Assembly: GCF_010093625.1 (NCBI RefSeq)
Contig: NW_022985377.1
Span: 312,098 to 376,097 of the forward strand
Direction of reading: 5' to 3'
Source of the DNA: Macroventuria anomochaeta
Lineage: Eukaryota; Ascomycota; Dothideomycetes; Pleosporales; Didymellaceae
Length of the DNA: 64,000 nt
Below are positions 9,901 to 18,784 of this stretch, piece after piece. A program made the translations under genes and the position numbers. The notes under the pieces were generated by a model, which was not told the DNA's origin, did no database searches, and worked only from the letters and a program-made list of their open reading frames with translations. Numbering within the stretch: the stretch's first letter is position 1; every line of letters starts with the position of its first letter.

Positions 9901-12409
9901 TGAGCAGATCAAGATCGATCGCGAGTACCTTCGTGCCTTCATTGATGACGATGACAGCCAGCAGTTCCAGCTTCCTCTCAACATCCAACGTATGATCGAG
10001 TCTGCACAAGCACGCTTCGGCATCAAGCCGCAGCAAGACCGCAGCAACCTCGAGCCTATTCAGACTATCACCAAGGTTCGCGAGCTTTTGGATCGCCTCG
10101 TGGTCATTCGTGGTGATGATGAGATCTCCAAGGAAGCACAGGCAAGTGCGACCTACCTGTTCAAGTCGCATCTACGATCTCGTCTTGCATTCAAGCGCCT
10201 TGTTGTTGAGTACCGTCTGAACAAGAAGGCCCTGGATTACATTCTCGGCGAGCTCGAGGAACGCTTCCTCAAGGCTGCTGTCGCCCCTGGTGAAATGGTT
10301 GGTGTTTTGGCGGCCCAGTCTATTGGTGAGCCTGCCACCCAGATGACGCTCAACACTTTCCATTTTGCTGGTGTGTCCTCCAAGAACGTTACGCTCGGTG
10401 TGCCCCGTCTCAAGGAAATTCTCAACATTGCTGCAAACATCAAGACACCGTCTATGCTCGTCAGGCAGCAGGATGCAGGCGGAAATCAGCAAGCTGCCAA
10501 GCTTCTTCGATCCCGTATCGAGCTTACCACTCTGCGCTCGCTTACGCACGCTGTAGAGCTGTACTACGACCCGCAGATCAAGGAGACGCTTATCGAGCAA
10601 GACGAAGACATGGTTGAATCTTACTACGTCTTTGGCGAGGGTGAAGAGAACCTCGAGGCTCAGTCCAAGTGGCTGCTTCGCATCGTTCTGGATCGCAAGA
10701 AGTTGCTCGACAGGGACATCTCTATCTCTGAAGTGGCCAACACCATCAAAGAGGAGTTCAAGCCTAACTTGGCTGTCATCTTCAGCGACGAGAATGCAGA
10801 CGAGCAGATCATTCGCGTACGATTCATCTGGGACGGCAACCTTCAGAAAGACGAGGATGACGAAGACGAGCGTGATGAGCGATGGATGCGAAAGCTCGAG
10901 AAGCATCTTCTCGACGATGTTACCCTTCGTGGTGTTCGGGGTATTGAGCGTGCTTTCATTCGAGAGCTGAAGGTCGTTGCCGAGAACGACGATCGTTCCT
11001 TGATCCTTTCTAAGAACGACCCTCGTTGCAATGAGTGGGTACTGGATACCACCGGTACCGCCCTGGCTGATGTGCTTGCCATTGAAGGCGTCAACCCTAC
11101 CAAGACATACTGTAACTCCTTCATCGAAATCCTCGGTGTGCTCGGTATTGAAGCAGCTCGTGCTGGTCTTCTCAAGGAGTTGGGTATGGTGTTGTCCTTC
11201 GATGGTTCCTACGTGAACCATCGTCACATGGCGCTTCTCGTCGATATCATGACACAGCGTGGTCTGCTCATGGCTATCACTCGTCATGGTATCAACCGCA
11301 ACGACACTGGAGCTCTCATGCGTTGTTCCTTCGAAGAGACGGTCGAGATTCTTCTCGAGGCTGCCGGTTTTGGTGAGCTCGATGACTGCCGCGGTGTGTC
11401 TGAGAACATTATGCTTGGTCAGCTGGCGCCCATGGGTACTGGAGAATTTGACGTTGTCATGGACAATGCCATGCTTCTCACCATGGTGGAGGACAACTCG
11501 AAGGTCATGGGCGGCGCCGCAGCTGCTGGAAGCTACCTGGACAGTGGTGCAGCTACCCCTTACGACCTGGGTTCACCAACATACGAGGGTGGCATGGGTA
11601 TGGGCGGTTACGACGCCTCCTTCTCTCCTCTTGCTGCTGCAGGTGGCGAGAACCAAGGTGGCTTCAGCGAGTACCAGCCCAACTTCGACAACGGTGGCTT
11701 CAGTCCATTCAACCCAGCAGGCAGAAGCCCAGGCTACGCTCCGATGTCTCCTGGCTTCTCAGGCGCCAGCCCAACATCACCAGGCTACTCGCCAACCTCA
11801 CCTGGGTACTCGCCTACCTCGCCAGGCATCAGCAGTCCACGCTTTGGTGCCACATCACCTGGATACGCGGCTACCAGCCCTCAGTACTCACCTACATCGC
11901 CGAGCTACTCGCCAACCTCGCCGGCATATGGCTCTCCTACTTCGCCATCATACTCCCCAACTTCGCCCAGCTACTCACCGACATCGCCGTCGTACTCGCC
12001 CACGTCGCCAAGCTACAGCCCTACTTCGCCGGCGCACCATGGTGCGACTTCACCACACTACAGCCCGACATCACCTGCGTATAGCCCAACGTCACCTGCA
12101 TACAGCCCGACGAGCCCGCAGTTCGGCGCGAATAACGACAGGCGCTCGCCTGCTTCTCCCACTTCACCGGCATACAGCCCTGCCAGCCCGCAGTACTCTC
12201 CCACAAGCCCCACTGGCAACGCAGCGTACTCGCCTACGTCGCCCAAGTTCTCTCCCACGTCACCGGGTGCGGCACCATATTCGGCGTCTTCGCCAAAGTG
12301 GTCGCCTACTAGCCCGTCGTACTCGCCTTCGTAAGTGGCACCAATCATAGTTGTAGACTCCCCCATCTGCCTGCAGTTGCTGACTTATGTTAGGTCTCCG
12401 AAGCAGTAA
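6954..12409 (+). CDS. RPB1: RNA polymerase II largest subunit Rpb1
   Basis: The exons are 6954-7239, 7291-7361, 7427-12330 and probably 12394-12409, for 1758 residues, which is the family length. The N-terminal zinc-binding clamp shows C69, C72, C79 and H82 (CATCKEDIQVCPGHFGH). The active-site loop YNADFDGDEMNLH carries the metal-binding Asp residues D488, D490 and D492. The trigger-loop/bridge-helix region reads QMTLNTFHFAGVSSKNVTLG. The C-terminal domain (about residue 1545 onwards) has 13 exact YSPTSP cores among degenerate heptads. The last intron is inferred: the frame would otherwise stop at 12334 as ...YSPS, but a perfect GTAAGT donor at 12331 and an acceptor at 12393 give the ending ...YSPSSPKQ. 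Role: catalytic subunit of Pol II, transcribing mRNA in the nucleus. Confidence 0.97.
11720..12330 (+). repeat. Rpb1 C-terminal heptad repeat coding region
   Basis: This is an in-frame 21-bp repeat coding for YSPTSPx, with 13 exact YSPTSP hexapeptides. Position 7 varies (S, A, G, Q, T, K). Spacers break the array: HHGATSPH, FGANNDRR and GNAA. It is the docking platform for capping, splicing and chromatin factors, regulated by Ser2/Ser5/Ser7 phosphorylation. Many repeats lack Ser7. Confidence 0.95.
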
Positions 12410-13579
12410 AGGACTATCGCAGCCCTAAAGTATGAGAGTGAACGTGTTCATGTAAGCTAAGGTTCTTGCCTTGCTTTGTACAAAAGTTGTATTCGCTTCG
12501 CGGATGGCTAACTTTTGGTGATCCAGCAGCCCACTAGACTGCCTCACTAAAAGCTCGCACCACCCCACGGCCGGTCTCGTACGGCAGCTCCGATGCACAC
12601 GGCGTTCCTTTCGCTAGGCCCACGTCAGCCACATCGATCCTGCTTCACGACTCTTACGCCGCTTTCCGTCTTTAATGTCTTTGCGCTTCTTTTAACCACA
12701 AAGAAACTGTACAACACCAAGCTGCGGCTCGATGCACAGCACCCAAAAACCTTTTTGCTTCACACGCGATATCTGCATCCATACTACATCATTTGCGGGG
12801 AGTTTTGGGCTTTTTGCTTATCCCCTACGAGACATAATTTGGGGCTTTGAGCTTTCTTTGGCATAAAATGCAATGCGAGGCGTTAGGAGGATCGAGTCGA
12901 CACTGAAGTAGTGTCCTTTGTGCTTTGCTGTTTTAGGTGGATTAGATATCGATGCCCGTCAAATTGCGCATGGGGCTTGTCAATGCTTAGATCGATCTAG
13001 GATTTGGGGGAGGGGGAGAGGTAGTGCGAGTCTTTCGGGCCGCGTGGAGGATATAGACAAGTACTAAGAAATCGACACATCATTGTCATGTCTAAAGCTC
13101 GGCATGTTGTGAAAGCAGCAACACGTGTGTCGCCTACCTGGGTTGGAGTGTTGCGTAAGCGCAGTCGCCCCATTTGTCCGTTGCCGTTCTCGTACACGAA
13201 CTCAACAACACAACACAGCCTGGCCACTCTTCGTAAGCACGGCTACTCCACCTATCGTTCGTCATCGTTCCTCTCTATCTCAACCTCGCTAACTCACGCC
13301 CCCTCTGGCGTGGACTCGATTCCTCCTTTTCCTGTCCTGGCCATGCGCCACACTAAAGGTCAGGATTACTCAGCCATCAATCTTGAGGTTGTGCCCAAGG
13401 GATGACTTTTGGGTGTCATGCCGCACTCAACCAGACTGGAAAATTTCGAGATAGGATCATCTTGGCGGGATAGTTCTCGTCCCCTGGTCTCACTCTGCCC
13501 ACGTGTGGTGCACAGATCCTTACAACCTACGTATCGACCACGCTCTGCAGCCAGGACTCCAGGATCGGTCGGCACTCAA
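12410..13579. other. Intergenic region downstream of RPB1
   Basis: This is the RPB1 3' flank followed by sequence with only short unsupported reading frames. I recognise no gene up to the N-terminal remnant of the HET gene near 13.6 kb. Confidence 0.5.
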
Positions 13580-15860
13580 CACTCAGATGGCAGCATTTGC
13601 CATCGTTGTGTAGCGATCGACTGGGACCGTATGATCTCCTACGCCAGTGAATACTATTGTCCGTTTTCGCTCTGGACTTACCCCCTTTGGTTTTTTCTCC
13701 GCTATTGTATCCAGTCTACCATGTTCGATATGCAAACTGTTCGCCTCTCTAGTATCAAAGTTCATCGACGAAACCGATGAAGGTAGCCAGCAGCTCCGCT
13801 TTGCTGCGTTCTAACATCTGCTCCATATGGAGACAGTCGGGTACATGAACCTGCGTCATCCGAGGTGACTAAGACATACTCCTTCGCCGTCTTTGAGGAG
13901 TCGTCAGTTCCCGAGTTCAATTACGATTGAAGACTGAGTTCGTTGGAGCAGTAGGTTGTATCTCACTGGTCGTTGAAGATACGAGGGCAGAAGTCTGGTG
14001 GCCGGGACTGATGGGTCGAACGATTCTAAAGGAGTACTTGAGGTTTGAAGCCCGCATGCTAGTTGTTCGACTGGACACCAGCATTGTCCGGTCTGGGTTC
14101 AACTTTGCAATCACCATCATTCGAAGGCTTGTGCTTCCACTAATGGTCCGCTTCAATTCCTGATTCGAGTGATTGACTGTCGAACCAAGGAGGTCGTACG
14201 GCTAGATGACGACAATGCATACTTGGCACTAAGTTATGTCTGGGGCACCCCTCAGCTTTACGATTCGACTTAACAGTCCCGTCGAAGGGACCGATATTCG
14301 AGGTCATAAATATCCTCAAACCATCTTGGATGCAATAGACTTCATCAGAGCAATTGGGCTTTTTGTACCATTGGGTTGACAGGTATTGCATACCGCAGGA
14401 CGACACCCCGGAAAAGCGACTCCGAATCTCACAGATGGACCGAATATATACCAAAGCAGAAGCCGCCATCATTGCCACTGCAGGCAATGATCCTAATCAT
14501 GGTGTGCCTGGTGTCAATGCTCGACAGCGACAACCACCAAGCTGTGCGACGATCAACAGACAGCTTTACATCATCGTCCCACCCGATCCAGCATATGAAA
14601 TCAGGGCATCTAAATGGATCTCTCGAGCCTGGACATATCAAGAATGTGTCCTATCCTGACGCCGAATTATCTTTTGGAACCAGCAAGTCTACTTCAAATG
14701 TTCGGCAATGCACTGCTACAAAGCAATGCGGGCATTGGTACACTTATTTCATAGTGTCCTTTACATACAACTTTCGAAGTGGGACAAGCCGGGTCTATTT
14801 CCAGTCAAACCTAATCGTCGCACGCTTGCCGAACTCTTTCGTCACGTATCCCAGTACCAGACACGTGAGCTCTCGTATCCTAAAGATGTTCCCAATGGGA
14901 TGCTTTGTATATTCGCAGCTTTTTGGCAAGGCCCGTTGGAGGGAAACTAGAGCAGAACTGAACAGCAAATCGTGCAAATTGCAGGCATACCGCTAACACT
15001 TACATCATCCTCTGTACACATGACCGGCTCGATCTGCAAACCTAACCTACCACTTGCAAAGAGACACGCAGTTCATTACCGGATTGGTTTGGAGGCTGAA
15101 GAAACCTGCTAAGCGACGGCCTGGGTTCCCAAGTTGGTCATGGACAGAATGGTATGGAGTTGTCCTGCCCCCCCCCCCCTCCCCCCCCCTCCCACGAAAC
15201 AAACGGTTTCATCCCTAACAGCTACAGTATTCAATTCACGAGTCCTTTGGAACGCAGCCACGGTCAGTGGACCTGGATACATTTCTTGCACACCCCCAAA
15301 TAAAGGCTCTGACGCTTAGCTACGTTCCCCAGCTCACAGTAGTTGGCACAACCGTCAAGGTGTACATCACGGTTGACGGGAATTATTTCGCCAGATACTC
15401 GACAGCCTTCTACAATACGACCGACACAGTCACTTGCGACTTCCCTGAATCCACAATGCCTTCTCCAGAACAAGAGTGCATGGATCACATCCTAGGACGG
15501 AGGCAACTCGTCAAAGTCGTAAACAGCAGTCTAATCCTCGCAGACGAGCACCTTTCGCTTCTGGTTCTGGTCCTCTGGGAGCAAGGCGGGAGGTGGGAAC
15601 GTCTAGCTTTGATCGAGCAGTTTCTCCGATGGGAAACGGAATACAGATATATCACTGCAGGCGCATGGAATGCGGAAGTGTCTAGAACTTGCATAGTAGT
15701 AAGACCAAGGCATCTGAATGGTATAATTGAAGATGCTCAAAGACATCTGCACATTCAGATCTCTCACCGCACCTACAATGAGATTGCTACTATTACACAG
15801 ATGTACCTAGCGAGGCTTTTGTGCTGGCGCCCTGCATGCAATAAAGCAGCTGTTGTGTAA
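13580..15860 (+). pseudogene. Degenerate HET-domain (heterokaryon incompatibility) gene
   Basis: Pieces of one HET protein occur in order but in different frames. Near 13.6 kb there is an N-terminal segment (ICHRCVAIDWDRM). Around 14.16-14.25 kb comes VIDCRTKEVVRLDDDNAY followed by LALSYVWGTPQ. Then come DAIDFIRAIGL, a frame change near 14.37 kb, WVDRYCIPQDD, MDRIYTKAEAAIIATAGN and SRAWTYQECVLS. A TGA stop at 14657-14659 interrupts the next segment (RRIIFWNQQVYFKC). FITGLVWRLKKPAKRRPGFPSWSWTEW lies around 15.07-15.15 kb in two stretches, and a long open tail runs from 15267 to 15860. These are hallmark HET blocks: LSYVWG, WVDxxCIxQ, RAWTxQE and PSWSW. Known role of the family: triggering cell death after fusion of unlike hyphae. 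With frameshifts and a stop, this copy is almost certainly dead. The TGA could derive from CGA by a C-to-T change. Confidence 0.85.
15168..15193. repeat. Poly-C tract inside the HET pseudogene
   Basis: C12, T, C9, T, CCC run directly after the PSWSWTEWYGVV block and would encode a proline run. Homopolymers of this length can also collapse or expand during sequencing. Confidence 0.9.
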
Positions 15861-16197
15861 CTAGTAGTGCTAAGGCCACAACGTGAGCCGACATTGGGGA
15901 ACGGGACTTCTGAAGATGGAGCACACTAGCAATGCAAAGCCCATTGGCCTTCATGAATAGGCCAATATCAATGCTCATCAAGGTCTCGGTGAATGAGACC
16001 TGAAAGACGGATCGAGTCTTGATGTGAGGTTGATTTGGTAGGCTTCTCGCGCCCACCCAAAAAAAAACACTAATTTACCTTCACAACCCAGATTCTTCCT
16101 CGATCTGCGCCACCCGACCCAGAAAAAGACGTGAGACCACAAGCGCCCACGCCAAAAAATATATTCACCCCACCACTACTCAATCTAAAAAAGATGT
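15861..16197. other. Intergenic region
   Basis: An A-rich stretch (AAAAAAAA near 16060) and short C/A-rich sequence lie here. No gene is recognised. Confidence 0.5.
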
Positions 16198-16280
16198 TTC
16201 CGTCACGGGGAATCGAACCCCGGCCACATCGGCACTTGCTAATGAGAGCGATGTATCCTAGCCACTTGTCTCTGTTAGTC
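16198..16280 (-). pseudogene. Relic of tRNA-Glu(CTC) with 10-nt intron and lost 5' acceptor side
   Basis: Read on the minus strand, the 3' half is perfect. The anticodon stem CATCG/CGATG surrounds a 17-nt loop, read as C-T-CTC-A plus a 10-nt intron plus C (anticodon at 16246-16244). The T arm is CGGGG-TTCGATT-CCCCG and the 3' acceptor strand is TGACGGA at 16205-16199. The D loop (AGTGGCTAGGATA) is also typical of tRNA-Glu. The 5' acceptor strand should read TCCGTCA, but the sequence there (around CTAACAGAGAC) cannot pair and the D stem is weak. I therefore call it a tRNA-derived relic and not a working gene. Confidence 0.65.
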
Positions 16281-16906
16281 AATGTTGGTGAAGAAGATGG
16301 TGATGTTGAGCTTACCTAGACCATAACGGATTGGATTGATAGAAGAATTGAATGCTATATATATTATATCCCAAGATCATAAGATAGTGTATAGGCTTGT
16401 TGGGGCTTGGACGGGTGTACATTAGCTAAAGGCCGGTAGACGCCGTTGTAGTTGGTTTGTCGGCGAAAAAGTTTGCGCTTGCAAGCATACCCGCTGCGGA
16501 TGGGTGCCAGACTAGTCCAGCTGCAACTCCAAGCCTTATGGCAGGGCCCATGTTGTAAAAAGCATTAAGAAGTTGTGTGAAGACGTTCGGAGTTAGCAAT
16601 AGCATATTCACAGCTCTACATACGCTGCTCGAACCTAAGAGCAGAGTGTACCACCCGGAGACTGTACATGAACTCACCCTAAGCCAGGCAATCCTCAATT
16701 CAGTCAAGGGCGCCTATAATCATCCGTAACGCCTAGTCCATGGTATGCACGACTAAAATCTCCCCATCCAGCTCCTTCCACGCCAATATAGTCCCGAACT
16801 TTCTCATGGCACGCTTCAATATCTCAAGCATCCTGTTGCGAGTGATAACCTCTTGCCAATTCACCACGTACCCAATCGGCCCTGAACTCCGCCCCTAATG
16901 TCTGTT
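16281..16906. other. Intergenic region
   Basis: This has an AT-rich patch (atatatattatatc near 16356-16370) and the 3' flank of RMD5. No gene is supported. Confidence 0.5.
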
Positions 16907-18259
16907 CTACAGCACGACTTTCTTCGCGTCTCGCGGATGGCTCTCAGTCGGACAGTACGGGCACTTGAACCGCGCACCCTTGGACAGCTTGTCCAGCGAT
17001 TCGCTGGCTATGACGTGGCCGCAGGGCATCATCATCGGTGGGTTTGCGTCTGTGGTCTGCTCTTTGCTGACTGGGCACACGAAGATAGAGTGGAAGTGGT
17101 ATGTACTTGGTAATGGGATCTCAACAGGTAGTTCGTTCTGGGTTGTCCATTCTGCGCGCCTCTCTTTCATGATACTCTGCATTTTCAGCAGGTAAGGCAG
17201 GGCGATAGCGCCAGCTGTCGCAGCGATGAATAGGGGTGAATCTGCGCTGAGCCCAAGAAGGGAACAGAACTCGCGGTTGAAGGAGTGGGCAACCTCTTCC
17301 CAAGCAGCGTCGTTGTAGAAGTAGCGTTGGTAGGGTGAGTCTTCAACGTTTTCGTAGTAGGCCATGGCACCCATGAGGTGCTGAATCTCGCGCGCGTAGC
17401 GTTGCGAAAACATGCCAAAGGCTTGCCGTGCGTAATTCCAGGCGCGCAATGGGCCAGCGGGTTTGTCGTCCACGGAATCGTCCTGGTTCTGGACGAACAG
17501 GCAGATGAACTGAAGGCGGCAGAGCTCGAACTCGAGATTGCTGCCTCGCGCTTCCAGAATGTCACTCTTCTCTCGTGCCCACTGGATCGCGGGCTCGAGG
17601 TTTCTCTCGTTGCGCAGCTCGTGTAGGATGTGGTACATGTCCGCGAACTGCCGCTGCAGATTCTCCGAGTTGAACGTCCCTTCTGCCAGATCTTGCTCCC
17701 ATGAGTCGGTTCTGGATGGATCCGGTGTGTTTAGTGTGGGCTCGGGGTGTGGTGGGTGTCGGTGTGCTTCCTCAACAAAGGTAGAGGCAACGTCGAACTG
17801 ACCCTCTCGCAGAAGGTGCATGGCTATGGCGCGGTTGATCAGGGACGGATGTGAAGAGAGGGCATCGTTGTCGGCGCTGGGGAGGGGTTTGTCTTTGAAC
17901 TTCTGTGGCGGTTGTTAGCATTGGTCCTGTTCCAGAACCCATAGTGATATAGCCTACCTTATCTAACGCTTTACCGTACTTATTCAGGCCAGAGTAGATA
18001 GGCTTCAGGTCCTTCTGCGCCGCATCCATGGTCTTCTTGAAGGGATCATGCAGCTTTGCAAGTGTCAACGGCGCCTTTGAGGGGTCTATAGCAATGCTGG
18101 TTAGCCATGCCTCCAGGTCACACGATAGGCAAACGAACCCGCCGCAATCTTCTCACGAGCTGCAGTGAGCAGGTCAATAGACTTCTGCACATCGTAGATG
18201 CTGGTCGAGAGGTTTGCGCTGCTCTCGAGGAGCTCTATCTGTTCGCGGAGGTCGTCCAT
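16907..18259 (-). CDS. RMD5: GID/CTLH E3 ubiquitin ligase subunit Rmd5 (Gid2)
   Basis: The minus-strand exons 18259-18139, 18085-17958 and 17902-16907 give 414 residues, close to yeast Rmd5. The N-terminus starts MDDLREQIELLESS. The middle has a LisH/CTLH-CRA type helical region (NRAIAMHLLREGQFDVAST, ...FADMYHILHELRNERNLEPAIQWA). The C-terminus has the degenerate RING of this family: CPVSKEQ, PPMMMPCGHVIASESLDKL, KGARFKCPYCP. Known role: with Gid9/Fyv10 it forms the catalytic core that ubiquitinates gluconeogenic enzymes for degradation on return to glucose, in cytosol and nucleus. The first intron uses an uncommon donor (GTTCGT) but keeps phase 1. The start is the first in-frame ATG. Confidence 0.9.
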
Positions 18260-18784
18260 GGTGGAGATGGTGGCTGCTCGCCGCAGCTGGCCGCTATGCT
18301 GGAGTGCTATTGGCGGTGTGAGAGAATGCAGAGCAAACGATAGCTGCTGTGTCGAGTGCGTCTGGCCAGCAGATCACATGCCACGGGTCCATGGCTGTTC
18401 TGCTGGCGTAGTTGGTTCGCGATAGTCGTGTCGAGCTTCGAGTGCTGGGGGTGGCCGGTCACGGCTCCTCCACACGTCATGCCGCAGCCGAGCTCCAAAC
18501 CTCTGGTCTGCAGACCTTCACGCTCAACCCCCATAATGATTAATCTGAGTGCAGCGAATGCTGAACCCCTGATGCCGCGCATCATACGCAAATCTTGGCA
18601 ATATGCATAGACTGTATACACTACCGCCTCCTCCACCTTCACCGTCCCCCTCTCGCAGAGCAGCGAGCGGGCGCCGGACAATCTTGCGGCCTGCGCTGGC
18701 GCCATGAACGGCCGGTCCTTGTAGCATTGCGCAGCATACACACCGAGCATCGCATAGTTTGGGCTTAGAAACGCAGCCGCAGTC
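18260..18784. promoter_or_regulatory. Divergent promoter between RMD5 and the STB6-like gene
   Basis: 525 bp lie between two divergent start codons. No coding feature is supported and no clear TATA box is seen. Confidence 0.5.

Noticed and set aside
10172..11287. 371-residue minus-strand reading frame opposite RPB1
   Set aside because: It is a mirror of a highly biased coding sequence. It has no motif, and the plus strand is clearly RPB1.
11760..12330. Regular repeats that could suggest a CRISPR-like or satellite array
   Set aside because: The 21-bp period is in frame and encodes YSPTSPx, so it is the Rpb1 CTD.
11259..12350. 363-residue plus-strand frame overlapping the RPB1 CTD
   Set aside because: It is a shifted frame of the heptad repeat (His/Thr/Arg-rich), with no independent support.
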